From Ligustrum vulgare (taxonomy: Eukaryota > Streptophyta > Magnoliopsida > Lamiales > Oleaceae): a stretch of DNA of 64,000 bases. The notes under the pieces are model-generated. The model did no database searches and was not told the DNA's origin. It saw only the letters and a list, made by a program, of their open reading frames with translations. Shown in pieces: positions 11,331 through 22,010 of this stretch (its first letter is position 1; the number at the start of each line of letters is the position of its first letter). A program made the position numbers and the translations under genes. The stretch is taken from contig OY743169.1 in NCBI GenBank assembly GCA_963555705.1, positions 10,292,014-10,356,013 of the forward strand. The letters are read 5' to 3'.

Positions 11331-11533
11331 AAAGTCTCCTTGTAGTCAATACCATATTCCTAAGTAAAACCTCGATCCACTAGCCGAGTTTTGTAACGCT
11401 CAACTGACCCATCAGCCCATGTCTTAATCTTGTATACCCAATTATATCCCGCTGCAGACTTACTAAGAGGCAAATCAACTAGGTTCCATGTATGAGTATT
11501 GAGGAGAGCCTGTAGTTCATCAGACATAGCTTT

Positions 11534-12840
11534 TTACCAAAGTGGGTCAGAATTGACCTCGCGATAAGTGCGAGGTTCATGAAGAGTGGCAATAGTAGAA
11601 TAACAATGATAATCACTAAGATAAGTAGGAAGGGTTCTTACTCTAGTAGACCTACGATTTTCTCGAGTAGCAGTGGACTCGGAAGCAATGACAGGATCAA
11701 CAGATGGTGCGGACTCGGGAGGAACGAGCAATGACTGGTCACTTGATGAGCTTTCAACTCCTGCATCAGACACTAAAGGAAATTCTATACTGCATTATAA
11801 AAGATAGTAGACGGAGATGGGGATTGTGATGGAAAAGAGTATATAGTGGTGAAGGGCTTGTGTTCCCAAAATTGAACGTGACGGGAGATGCGAAGTTCGT
11901 TAGCGACGGGGTCATAACATTTATAACCTTTGTGTTCAATGCCATAACCAAGGAAACAACAGAGACGAGATCGTGGTTCAAGTTTGATACGTTCATGAGG
12001 TGGAAGTAAGACAAAGCAGGCACAACCAAAAACTTTTAACAGAGAATAATTTGGTACCTTTTCATGAAAGAGCTCATAAGGAGACCGATTAGATATGGTC
12101 AGGGAGGGGAGGGGAGGGGAGGGGACTCAATTGATCGTGTATACAGCTGTGAGAGCAGCTTCTCCCCAAAAAGAGTCAGGGAGTGAGGCTGAGTGTAGCA
12201 TAGATCGTACATTATCAAGCACATGAAGATGTTTGCATTCTGCACGACCATTCTGCTGTGAGGTATATGGACATGAACGATGGGGAAGAATACCGTCCTT
12301 TTTAAGAGTGTCAAGAAAGGAAATAGACGTATATTCCATAGCATTGTTAGAGCGAAAGACTTTGATAGTACGATCAAATTGAGTTTTAATCATCTATTTA
12401 AATTCACAAAAAACTTTGAGTAACTCTGATCTATGACGTAGAAGATAGATCCAAGTATAGTGAGAATAATCATCGATAAATATAACAAAATAATGAGATC
12501 CCCCTTTAATAGGAGTAGATGCAGGTTCCCATACACCAGAGTGAACAAGATCAAAAGGTGCAGAAGATAAAAAGTCACTATTATTGAAAAATAAAGCCTT
12601 TTGTTTTCCCAATTGACAGAAGACACAATCAAAAGTATCAAAATTAACATTGCCTAGATGACCATTAGACACTAACGACTTAACACGGGACAAAGATGTA
12701 TGATCAAGGTGAGAATGCCAAAGACCGGAAGAAACAGCAGCTGCAAAAGGTGGGATAGAACGTGAACCGGGGATTTACAAGGATGAAAGCTCAAATAGAT
12801 GACCAACTTTACGCCTTGTCCCAACCAACCGACCCATCTT
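11534..12840 (-). pseudogene. Copia integrase, degenerate
   Basis: Pieces in several frames. 12693-12394 carries the pre-integrase/zinc region (FDCVFCQLGKQ) and the first catalytic aspartate (FVIFIDDYSHYTW). 12393-12127 carries the rest of the core: the expected RSDNGGE reads RSNNAME, so the second catalytic Asp is Asn, while the Glu in QQNGRAE is kept. 11773-11534 matches the linker before RT (STRVRTLPTYLSDY). A GGGGA-type microsatellite at 12101-12124 disrupts the frame. Confidence 0.85.
12101..12124 (+). repeat. (GGGGA)n-like G-rich microsatellite
   Basis: Five runs of three or more G separated by single A residues on the plus strand. They lie inside the antisense of the copia integrase and could form a G-quadruplex. 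Confidence 0.8.
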
Positions 12841-12846
12841 CTAATC

Positions 12847-13440
12847 CTACACATCACACCCTTTATTAGAAAATGTTAAGACAAGTCCAAGTTCAATAAG
12901 TTTTCCAATAGAAAGAATATTGAGTGATAATTTTGGCACAAGAAATGTATTAGAAATAGAATGAGCGAAAGTAGAGATGGAACCAATATGACTAACAGGC
13001 ATATGGAAACCATCAGCAGTGTAAATGGGTTGAACATTACTTATAGATTTCTTCTCAGAAAATAAAGAGGAGTCAGGAGTCATGTGGTTGTAACAAGCCG
13101 AGTTAATAAACCAAGAAGAAGATATACTTGAAGGGACGGTCAAGGTAGTGGAGGTACGGGACAAAACCTGGTGAACTAGCGCTTCTAGGTCAGCTACAGT
13201 AAGAGATGTAGTGGGTACATGAGAAGATTCAGAAGCTGATGAACTGGTCGATACTGTAGCACACTTAGGAGTAGAGGCCTTTGCCTTTTGAGCCTCTCTC
13301 GCGTCCTTAGCCTTTTTCTTGAGACAATCGAAAATTCGATGACCTTTTTCCTTACAATAATGACATTGACCAACAAACCGTTGTGGCTTGAAAGAAGAAA
13401 TTGCTGCTAATGGAGGAGCAGTACTAGGTGTGACAGACAT
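12847..13440 (-). pseudogene. Copia gag zinc knuckle and protease segment
   Basis: This open stretch has a CCHC knuckle, CHYCKEKGHRIFDC (C-x2-C-x4-H-x4-C). About 80 residues later comes the retropepsin site. Instead of the usual W-(I/V)-(I/L)-DSGA-x-x-HM it reads WFINSACYNHM, so the catalytic Asp is Asn and the Gly is lost. Inactive protease. Confidence 0.82.
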
Positions 13441-14084
13441 AACCAGATCAGTAGACTGAGCTCGACGAGTTTGTTGTCGTGTCTCCTCAGATATGAGCTC
13501 AGTAAGGGCAACGTTGAGATTTGGCAGTGGAGAGCGATGAAGTAATGATCCTGAAACTCATTTCGAATATGCATCATGAAGTGAATGAACTGTCTACGAT
13601 CTCGATAATCGGATCATCCGAAAAAGATGGATCCGTCTGAGACAGCTGATACCAGAGATTGCTGACCAAAGAGTGAAAATCAGTAATAGATTGACAGGCT
13701 CTTGATGCATCTGATACAACTTGGACTCCAACTGAAATTGAAGGGCGACATCACTAGAGCAATTATATCGATTTTCCAAAAAATCAAAGCAAGTTTGGCA
13801 TTTCGAAACTTCATAAGAATACTCTGAATTGACGAACAGGATGTATTAATGAACCACGACAAGATTTTACAGTGAGTGGCCTCCCATACCTCAAGAATTT
13901 CATCAAACTCTGACTGAGATTCGCTTTCCTCTTTCGTTGGTTCAGTTTTCTTCCCAGTCATAAAATTCCACAACCGACGACCAATAAGAAAGACAGACAT
14001 CTGTTGAGACCAAATATTGTAGTTGGTGTCGTCTAAAACAACATCAATGGGACGAGTGATTTTAATATTCGTAGCAGATGTCAT
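13441..14084 (-). pseudogene. Copia gag (UBN2-like), frameshifted
   Basis: The probable start is the ATG at 14084 (MTSATNIKITRPIDVV). A gag core follows (LDDTNYNIWSQQMSVFLIGR, LWNFMTGKK). Frame is lost near 13830-13780. Parts of the continuation appear in other frames (YNCSSDVALQFQLESKLYQM) down to the zinc knuckle block. Confidence 0.78.
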
Positions 14085-14278
14085 GGGTGAACGAGAAAAG
14101 GCACAAATAAGACAAAACTCACAAGATGAAGAACACGACGAATCTGCCCGAAACAACAGAATACTGTGCAGAATTCCAAAATTCAAACCAACCACACTGG
14201 AATTTTCGAAAATTTTGAATTTTCTTCAAAATTTTGAACTCCAAATTGATTTTCCACAACTAATATACAAAATTCGAG

Positions 14279-14291
14279 GGCTCTGATACCA
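14279..14291 (-). other. Primer binding site of the copia element (initiator tRNA-Met)
   Basis: The minus strand reads TGGTATCAGAGCC directly after the LTR end CTTGACA. This is the standard Copia PBS. Confidence 0.9.
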
Positions 14292-14458
14292 TGTCAAGAA
14301 TAAAGAGCCAGAGAGAAAATAGAGAATGAAGAATTTTATATTAAATTGTATAAAACTATACAAGGGTCTGTCCCTTTTTATAAGAGGAGAACAGGGCTAG
14401 CTACCATAAATACAGATTACGGAATATATGGTATAATATATTCTAATATATTCTAACA
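14292..14458 (-). repeat. 5' LTR of the copia element (167 bp)
   Basis: Minus strand starts TGTTAGAATATATTAG and ends TTATTCTTGACA at the PBS. The small size suits short-LTR Copia lineages such as Ale/Retrofit, but the lineage is not certain. Confidence 0.85.
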
Positions 14459-15410
14459 TCTATGTCTATAAATCGTCCTTGGATCATGAAACTTGTGCAT
14501 TATCTGTCGATCGATAAACAATGATCGAGCTTATCAGTAATCATTTCGATGAATATTCACTTGGAAAGTATGTTCTCGTGCATACTTGTGAACCATAGAA
14601 AATTTATGCCCATCTTCGTCGCTCGCAAACACCAACTACAATTGTCATTTGTACAGAAAATTGTGTAGGTACTCATGTTTGGCTTTTTAACTTTAAACTC
14701 GAAGTTGTGCTTAAGTGCAATTCTGTTCAAAGCTTCTTGGAGATCATGCTTGGTATCAACTATTTGTTGGACTTGCACATCTTCATCATCGGGAACTACA
14801 CGTGGACAGCTAGATGATCGTTAACTCGCCTTAGCGTGAGAGTTCTCAACATGTTCATGTTCACGTCTGGATAAAACAATCATACGATCATTTGTAAGTG
14901 GAACTTCCTCCTGATTGACTTCGACAACCTCGTGAGATCTATGCAGGATAATGAGATCATGATGTATAACAACTATATCAGGAATAACATTGTCATCCTC
15001 ACGAGCTACCTCTAATGTGTCCCAAATGTCATTCACATTTTGATTCCCAGCATCGAATTCTCCATTATCACTAACGGAAAAATCCTTCCTTACTAAAGTT
15101 ACGTCAAGAGGAATAGTATCGTTCTTTTTATTTGCTTCAATTAACCATATAATTTCCTTACCGGAAGTAACAAACACAAGTGACATTGAAATTGGAAAAT
15201 TCGAGCTAAATAAAAATTCAAATTTCATATCGTATTCAGATGGACCAACTTTGAATGTTTCTTGTAATTTACCGTACAAGTATGTAAATGATGTACCTGG
15301 TGTTATCAAAATTCCAGAGGCTTTTTCATCACTTGTCCATTTACATGACCATGATCGATTTTCGTCAACTTCAAATTCACCAAAATAACAAATTGGGATG
15401 AATACTATAT
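14459..15410 (-). pseudogene. MULE (MuDR-type) transposase N-terminal fragment
   Basis: Minus-strand reading from 15410 (after an acceptor-like AATGCAG) gives VFIPICYFGEFEVDENRSW and later acidic linker sequence. A TAA at 14821-14823 interrupts it. In the same frame the MuDR DNA-binding region follows (DTKHDLQEALNRIALKHNFEF, then YTIFCTNDNCSWCLRATK). It is lost at a stop near 14557, and the copia LTR begins about 100 bp further on. The MULE/DDE catalytic domain is absent. The order (variable N-terminal half, then FAR1/MuDR-like zinc domain) is that of plant Mutator-like transposases. Confidence 0.75.
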
Positions 15411-17171
15411 CTGCATTAAAAATAATAAAAACAAAAAGATTAGGAAAAATGATAGAAAATGTGACAAAAAAATTAAAACGATCCATGGACCGTGCAAAAC
15501 GTGCACAGATCGTCCACAAGCTTTTAGATTAGTGCAGGGGTCTCATCCAAACTATGTGTTGTTTTGGCTAAATTTTCACACTTCGTCATAATGATTTTTC
15601 ATTTTCATTTTCATTTTTTAGTTTATTAGATTTATAAATATGTCAAATATAGATCCGTCAAATAAATTTTAAATGATAAATTAAAAAATTAATAACGGAT
15701 GAATTTTTCTATAATTTTTGCTTATTAAAACTATTGATTCGTTGAATAAGTTTAACAACAAATAAGTTTAATATAATGAGAACAAAATTAAATATTGTAA
15801 ATATTCGTTAATCTACTTACCAATAAGACGTGACGGTTTGAAGCTTTGAGTTGAGAGTTTGATATTTTTTTAGCACAAGCACATGACAAAAGCAAGAGAG
15901 TAATTTATCTGTGTTTGAGAAAAATGATACAGAAAATAGAAATAAAAATTAAATTAGTTTGATTTTGTTTTAATGTAACAAGGAGGGTATAAATAATATT
16001 ATCTAATCAATTTAATAAAGCAAATAAGGATATCTAAGTTTTTTTTTAAACTTTAAATTGCTATTGTGGTGAAGTTAGAAAAGCTTGGGGTATTATGTTG
16101 TTTTGTTACTTTGACTCGAGTAGTTTGAAAAGCCACCCGATTAGGTAAGTGTTCTAGCCTTCTAGGGAAGACCGGTTTTTTAAGTGGGAACCATACCGAT
16201 TTAAGTGAACCTTAACGCTAAAATTTTGCATTTTATCCCCTTATAGTTATTGGAATTTGCAATTTTTATTTTTAAATGGAATGGACAAAATAATCAGATG
16301 GAACCAGACCAATTCAGAATCAAGCCAAATCAAGCGGTTTGATTTGATGCTACAAAAAATTAATGATTTTTATTCTCAAAATCGAGAGTTATTTAGTTCG
16401 ATTTTGGTTCTTCTTTTAATTCAAGATTCAGAATCAAGAACCAAACTCATTTTTGCTTATTTTTATTCTACAAATCAGGTAATTTCACATTCAAATTTGA
16501 CGTTTCAAATGTGAAATGACAAAAAGGTGTCTACTATTACATGTCACCTTACGACCAATAAGACAGCGTCTAAATTCTAGATCTAAATTATAATTCATTT
16601 ATCTTTTTTTTCAATTTTAGACACGTTCACACTCCTGCACCACAATTATCGTCTTGCCCCTTGGTCAATTGTCGACATTGATGTTTATTTTATAATTTAG
16701 GTTATATTACAAACTCATGAATATGGTGATAAATTTTAATTTATATTTATCACTCAAAAATTAGGTAATAGAACCAAAATTAAATCAATTAATTCTATTA
16801 TCAAAAAAATCTGGTTCATGGTTCAGTTCCATTAAGTTCTCTTAAAAATAAAACCATGTTTACCCTTACTTTTAAACACATCATTTGCAATCTAACCTTC
16901 ATAGATGCCTCTTGCCAGCAATTGTATTTCTGTCACAAAATATTTTAATTACTTGATTTCCAAATAGTTTATTACAATGGCACAAAATTGCACTCCATTT
17001 AAGACATCATAAAAGAGAGTCAAAACTGGACCTTTTTCCAACTGAGTGAGCAATTTACAAAACAACTTACAAAGGAAAACAAAAACAAAAAACAAACACA
17101 ATACAAGCACGATGATCTAAATTCTGGAAATACATTACGATATGTCCCTACTACAGTAGAAGATAAAACTT
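15411..17171. other. AT-rich intergenic sequence
   Basis: 15411-16140 probably includes the 5' flank or intron of the MULE fragment: an acceptor-like site lies at its left edge and short poly-A/T runs are present. I found no clear MULE terminal inverted repeat. 16140-17171 shows no conserved coding signal. The last part is the likely 3' UTR region of the next gene. Confidence 0.35.
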
Positions 17172-17273
17172 CAAAGTTCGATGTCTACGACATACTAAGC
17201 CAGGAGAGTGTCTGTTCAACAACAAAGTTCGATGTCTATGACATACCAAGCCAGGAGAGTGTCTGCTCAACAA
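17172..17273 (-). repeat. 51-bp tandem duplication across the stop codon of the coiled-coil gene
   Basis: 17172-17222 and 17223-17273 are two 51-bp units with about four differences. The right unit encodes the last residues of the protein (VEQTLSWLGMS and stop). The left unit lies in the 3' UTR and would encode almost the same peptide with its own stop. Confidence 0.92.
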
Positions 17274-19197
17274 CACTTGACGCTAGGGGAGCCAACGCAC
17301 GAGCCACCCTCGGTAATGTTGGATACGCCAACGTGCCAAGTATAAACCAGTTGAAGCTCAAGAGCGCAACGGCATCAGATGCAGGTTTGTTATCAATGGT
17401 GGTTAAAAATTGGACAACGCTCATCAAGGACATTGCGACAACAGTAAAAAGAGCCATGACAAGAGGCATGCAAGGGTCCTCAGCTTCCCATACAATCATC
17501 CCGACCACAAGCGACAGTATTGCACTGAAAAGGCTCCGGGAAAGAGCAAGCTCCCTCCTTACCAGAATATCGCTAGTGCTTAGATCTTGTGCGACTGTGT
17601 GGGGCAAATAGGGTTTCAATTCTTCTTTTACAAAATCGAGTGTTTCCTCCTCCCAAATGTCTTCATGGACTACTACTGGGTCAGTGTTTCTGTTGTTTCC
17701 GTTGTGATCCGACCCCCCAAGTTTATCAGTGTGCTTAGCATCATGACCACTACCTGTATCGCCTTTATCTCTGTAGCTCCAAAGTGTTTTACCTTGAACC
17801 TCTCTCAACAGTTGATTTTCGTCCTTCAAATCCTTAACCTGTTGGACCAAAGAAAAATAAATCAACGAATTACAAAGGGATAGTAATAATTATAAAAAGC
17901 CGACTGGGATGGTAACATTCTTTTGTCAACAAAAGAGATCATTGAATTGTAAAATCCCAGTAAATTGCAATGCAGATGTAATATAAATTTCCTACATTAT
18001 GAAATATGCTTTTGACATTATGGATATATGCAAAGAGAAAGACAAATACTTTACCTCCCCTTCTAACAGCTGAATTCTAACAATGGCCTCGTCATGTTCA
18101 CCTTCAAGTTCTTCTAACATCATCTGCATCATTTTATGTTTTCTGATTGTCACGTGCAGCTGTTCTTCTAGTTTCTTCCTATCCCAGAGAACACTTTCTA
18201 ATTCAGTTCTCACTCCATGCAGGTGCAACTCTAGCTGTAAATGAGTTGTTCCCACGTTAGTTGCTGTAAAAATTCAGTAAAGCAATGAGAATAACGAAAG
18301 TGTAGAACAACTTATTCATCAAAATCTCGAAACACGAGCTCTTTCATTTATTACCTTCTTTTGTTTAATATTGCTTCAGTTCTGTAGGAACTTAGAAATC
18401 TACACAAAGTAAATCATGAACACTGGGTGGATTTCATAAAATCAAGTAAAAATTCTGGTTATGTTTATATATCAGAATTTCTTCAAATCAAATAAAGCTA
18501 ATGTGCAGCACAGACATAAACGACAGTCAAACATACTTGAAGAAGATAATGTAACATTCCAAAACAGCCATAAAAATCCCCAAACACAAGCTTCTGAGAA
18601 TGACTGAGGGACATTTGTAAAAGTCCCTGCCCCGTCTGTTTTTTCCTTCTCTTTTTTTGGTTGCAGGGGTAGGCGTGTTGGAAGGAATAGAGAAAAATGA
18701 TTGATGTGGAAAACAGACATAAGGCTTAGTTCTTTGTTATTTATTTATTTATTTGGTGGGGGGTCCACTTTTTTATTTTATTTTAAATATGTTGCTAAAA
18801 TGATCTCTATTACAATGTAATCAATAAGTTGAATGTACAAAGCATGCTTAGATATTTCCAAAATGTTCCAAATGCATTCTATCCCCTCAAGATGTGAACA
18901 TTATAAACTAATTGATAGAGTCGCTACAAAAAAATGGTTGAAGTTAATTACCTGTCTTTCCCTATGCAATGCAGTAATTACTCGCATAGGAAGAGTAAAT
19001 ATAGAAATTGTCCAGATTGCAAGCTTCCAGAAGATAATAACATGAAGATATATAGCATCCCTCAGCAGCTCTATCCAGGTCTGAATTACAATAAAGATGT
19101 TCCACACGCCAAAAACACAAGATAACTTAACTATTGAGAGAGGCTTTGTTGCCAGCCCCACTATTGAACATATCGATTCAAAGAGCATTGCCGTCAT
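17236..19197 (-). CDS. Coiled-coil multi-pass membrane protein, function unknown (3 exons)
   Basis: Predicted exons on the minus strand are 19197-18952, 18234-18055 and 17838-17236. All junctions are phase 0 with GT donors (CAG|GTAATT, GAG|GTAAAG) and AG acceptors (TTTACAG, CCAACAG), giving 342 residues. Residues 1-82 are hydrophobic (ICSIVGLATKPLSIVKL, LHVIIFWKLAIWTISIF) and look like a membrane hairpin. Residues 83-165 form a charged coiled coil (ELESVLWDRKKLEEQL, MMLEELEGEHDEAI, LKDENQLLRE). An acidic, Asn/Asp-rich linker follows. Three membrane segments are predicted near 244-260, 266-287 and 298-313. It resembles conserved uncharacterised plant proteins. Membrane location is inferred from hydrophobicity. 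The ATG at 19197 was chosen because it opens the continuous exon. A 5' UTR intron is possible. Confidence 0.8.
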
Positions 19198-19570
19198 ATC
19201 AAGTATTGCATACTAATAAAATGCATTATTCACTATCCACCCAACATCTGCATCAAAACGAAAAGTCAAATGCAAATTCCACAACAAAATTGAATTGAAG
19301 AGAAGAATAAACAACATTTCCCAATCGGATGGTTCACTAAACAAGTGTGACAACTAGTTGCAGCAAAGAGAAGGAGGTTTACTCCGTTACATTACTAAAA
19401 CTTCGACAAAAATCAAATTAAACATTCCCAACAAATTGAATAAGGGGCATCTCATTTAGCACTATATTGACAAAAAGAAGAAACGTTATTGCAAAGGGCT
19501 TCTTTTATCCACAAAACAAGAGTGTGTTTACATTTATTGCTGTGAAAGTTTCATTCAACATTAAATAGTA
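19198..19570. other. Upstream region of the coiled-coil gene
   Basis: AT-rich, with no ORF. It probably holds the 5' UTR and promoter of the minus-strand gene. I could not fix a TATA box. Confidence 0.35.
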
Positions 19571-19843
19571 CTCCCTCCGTCCCACAAAGATAGGCTCGTT
19601 TTCCTTTTTTGTTTGTCCCACAAAGATAGACCACTTTTCTTATTGAGAGTATATTAATGTCTTCATTTCTAATATATCCCTATTTAATATACATTGTTAT
19701 CAACAAATATGAACAACTCATTATTTAATGTAGGGGTATATTAGGTAGAATGTAGGTAAATTTATAGTTCCAACATATATTAATTATGTTTTCTTAATCT
19801 GTGTGAAAATAGATGTGAGACTATCTTTGTGGGACGGAGGGAG
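19571..19843. mobile_element. Stowaway-like MITE (273 bp)
   Basis: Terminal inverted repeats CTCCCTCCGTCCCACAAAGA... and ...TCTTTGTGGGACGGAGGGAG, about 24 bp, flanked by TA on both sides (19569-19570 and 19844-19845). The short AT-rich body, TA target and CTCCCTCCGT ends are diagnostic of Stowaway (Tc1/mariner) MITEs. It lies upstream of the coiled-coil gene. Confidence 0.93.
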
Positions 19844-20064
19844 TAGTACTTTTTCTCCGATCTATCTAAAGGATAATTATGAATCTAACAATTTGCAAAG
19901 GAGTTCCTGCGATCCTTAAAGTTGGATCCACCAAAAAGATCTCTTGAATGGTGAAGTAAGGTATCTGTGTACTTTACTTGAGAAATTCTTAATTATATGT
20001 TTCTTTTACCGAAATAGAAATAAATCCAAAAAGCACTTGCCCGAGGTAGCTAACAAAATAGCTA

Positions 20065-20556
20065 GCTCTGATACCATTTGTTTTGGTTGAAGCTCTATTT
20101 TGTGTAGATTTCAACCAAAACCAGCAACACAAACAACTTTAAACTATAATTACAATTGAAGAACATAAACTGTAAATGTGAACTATTTTTCATTTCATAT
20201 AATGATAAACTCAATTATAATGCAGGAGTTACAACCAAAAGACAAACTAAAAGAGAAGAAACATAATAGAAGATGGAGACACAGAAAGAGGAGGACATGA
20301 CAGATTCAGAGACAATGGAAGAGGGAAGAATACAAAAGCCAAATTTAGAGAGAAAGAAGCAGACTAAGAGATAGGAGGAGAGATAGAGAACGTGACAGAG
20401 AGAGAATGGAGGATTCTGTTTTGCACAGCAAAAATTCTTCAAAAGTGATTTTCTTCTTGCCACGTGCTCAATTTATAGAGTAGCACAAATTATTCTAGAA
20501 TGGCTAAGTGCAGTTGAGTAATGTGTGTGAGGTGGTGAGGGCTAACCATGACAACA
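20065..20556 (-). repeat. LTR E (20079-20556) with PBS at 20065-20076
   Basis: Minus strand: TGTTGTCATGGTTAGCC...CAACCAAAACA, 478 bp with TG...CA ends. A Met-type PBS TGGTATCAGAGC follows two bases later (20076-20065). Immediately before the LTR start the minus strand reads GAGGACAAGGTTAATTTAAG and GGG, a PPT-like 3' internal end. The LTR is therefore flanked by an upstream internal end and a downstream internal start, not by genomic flanks. Confidence 0.65.
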
Positions 20557-20966
20557 TTTCCCCTTAAATTAACCTTGTCCTCAAGGTTAAGGCAGTGAAT
20601 AAAGTCTGGTGGTTTTCTAGGATGTCAAAGAAAGAAAGATAGATGCTTGGAGGGTGAATGGGGTTGCTGAAGTTGATGGGTATTGAACCTAGTAATTGGA
20701 TTGAGAACTTGAAGAAGGTGGACTTGGGAACTAAAAGTACTTGGGCCTATGAAGGAAAATGAGTTGGCGTGCACTTGGGTCTGTTTAATCAAAATATTTT
20801 TCATCTTTCACTTGTTGGGCAGCTTCCAAAACAAAGCCCACACCCAATGAATCCTTCAATCTCATTTCAACTTGGTGGATCCCATTAGGCCTAAGAGGTT
20901 CTCCCAAATTAGACTTCGTATTCTCCGTTGCAAGCATCTCAAATTGGCGATCAGATTCTTACACAT
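20557..20966 (-). other. Retroelement internal remnant before LTR E, and part of element G
   Basis: No long ORF. The left end (20557-20600) is PPT-like on the minus strand. The right end continues the element interrupted by Cassandra (see 21669-21862). The boundary between the E-type and G-type sequence is not visible to me. Confidence 0.4.
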
Positions 20967-21668
20967 TGTAACACCCAAGTCAGGAAAGTACAAAAGAAAT
21001 TATAAGTACTACTCATACCAACAAGGTCCACATTCTTTTCCGAAAGTCCATCGTTAGAAACTCCACAGTTAAGCGTGCTTGACTTGGAGCAATTCTGGGA
21101 TGGGTGACCTTATGGGAAGTTTTCTCGGAGAGCGTGTGAGTGAGGACAAAGCATGCTGAAAAGACTCGTGTTGGTACAGTGAAGACAGTACGCCGTCATC
21201 TAACGGTCAGGACAGCCCGTTAAGTGGGACCCGGGTCGTTACAAATGGTATCAGAGCTGGCCGCCAGCCAGAAATCGGGATCTAAGTGCTACGCCATAGG
21301 GCTAGAACCACCTCTAAAATCCCAACGCCGGCAACAGATCCTCATATGGGTTAAGCACAACGAGGATGTCGCGAGTCTAACGATGGGTGATTGTAACACC
21401 CAAGCCAGAAAAGCACAAAAGAAATGATAGGTACTACTCATACCACTAAGGTGCACCTTCTTTTCCGAAAGTCCATTGTTAGAAACTCCACAGTTAAGCG
21501 TGCTTGGCCGGAGCAATTCTGAGATAGGTGACCTCCTGGTGAAGTTTTCTCGAGGAGCGTGCGAGTGAAGACAAAGCATGCTGAAAAGACTCGTGTTGGT
21601 ATAGTGGAGACAGTACGCCGTCATCTAACGGTCGGGACAGCCCGTTAAGTGGGACCCGGGTCTTTACA
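20967..21668 (+). mobile_element. Cassandra TRIM retrotransposon, complete (702 bp)
   Basis: Two 277-bp LTRs (20967-21243 and 21392-21668) begin TGTAACACCCAAG and end in TTACA. A Met-type PBS (TGGTATCAGAGC, 21246-21257) follows the first LTR. The internal domain is only 148 bp and non-coding. Each LTR contains 5S rRNA-derived sequence, the hallmark of Cassandra. The LTRs differ at many positions (about 20 by eye), so the copy is old. No exact target duplication is visible. It sits inside the start of retroelement G. ORFs crossing it are not genes. Confidence 0.93.
21009..21127 (+). repeat. 5S rRNA-derived segment in Cassandra LTR 1
   Basis: Matches the plant 5S gene pattern: CATACCA near the start, AACTCC(A/G)CAGTTAAGCG in the middle, and GGGATGGGTGACC followed by GGGAAGTTTTCTCG, which covers the internal control region. 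It is an LTR promoter component, not a 5S gene in an array. A second diverged copy lies at about 21434-21551. Confidence 0.88.
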
Positions 21669-21862
21669 AAATAGCCAAAAGTTTCTCACCAGCTACGGTA
21701 CAATTCTCCAGTAAAGAGTACTTCAATTCAATGGGATTCTCTTCATATTTCCTATCCTATTAGCTATTAGCTCGTATCATGATTTCCATCCTATTGTAGC
21801 TATCACACATTTTATTCAAGGATCCAGCCATTCCCAAGGATTGTAGCTGCTCTAATACCATT
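21669..21862 (-). pseudogene. Start of retroelement G: gag N-terminus and PBS
   Basis: The minus strand has a PBS-like TGGTATTAGAGC (21860-21849) just inside an LTR end. It is followed about 20 bp on by ATGGCTGGATCC, opening MAGSLNKMCDSYNR and later ENPIELKYSLLENCTVAGE. This is the layout of a plant retroelement gag start, with stops already present. Cassandra interrupts it at 21668. Confidence 0.5.
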
Positions 21863-22010
21863 TGTTACAACTTCTTGGGTAAAATTTACCCTCAAAAGCT
21901 ATCTATTGAAGGCAGGGTGCCCAAGAGTTTATAAACTAACATCAAAGGCCATGAATTTTCGATGTGGGGTAGATTCCCATATCATCAACGGGATCATGAC
22001 TCACTTCCTA
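21863..22010 (-). repeat. LTR end of element G, partial
   Basis: Minus strand ends GAAGTTGTAACA at the PBS. It contains TTTATAAACTCTTGGGC, a possible TATA box, and CCCACATCGAAAATTCATGG. The far boundary is not clear and is set near 22010 by judgement. Confidence 0.45.

Larger units (their letters stand above)
10022..14458 (-). mobile_element. Ty1/copia element, decayed, with truncated 3' LTR
   Basis: On the minus strand the order is 5' LTR (14458-14292), initiator-Met PBS (14291-14279), gag, CCHC zinc knuckle, protease, integrase, RT and RNase H, which is the Copia order. A PPT (about 10056-10036) and only 14 bp of 3' LTR (10035-10022) follow, ending where the solo LTR's target duplication begins. 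Many stops and frameshifts are present. It interrupts the MULE fragment at its right end. Confidence 0.9.

Noticed and set aside
21009..21551. Functional 5S rRNA genes
   Set aside because: The 5S-like segments are diverged and sit in LTRs with PBS and TG...CA ends, which is Cassandra, not an rDNA array.
21289..21624. 111-codon minus-strand ORF over Cassandra
   Set aside because: It lies across the internal domain and 5S-derived LTR of a non-coding TRIM.
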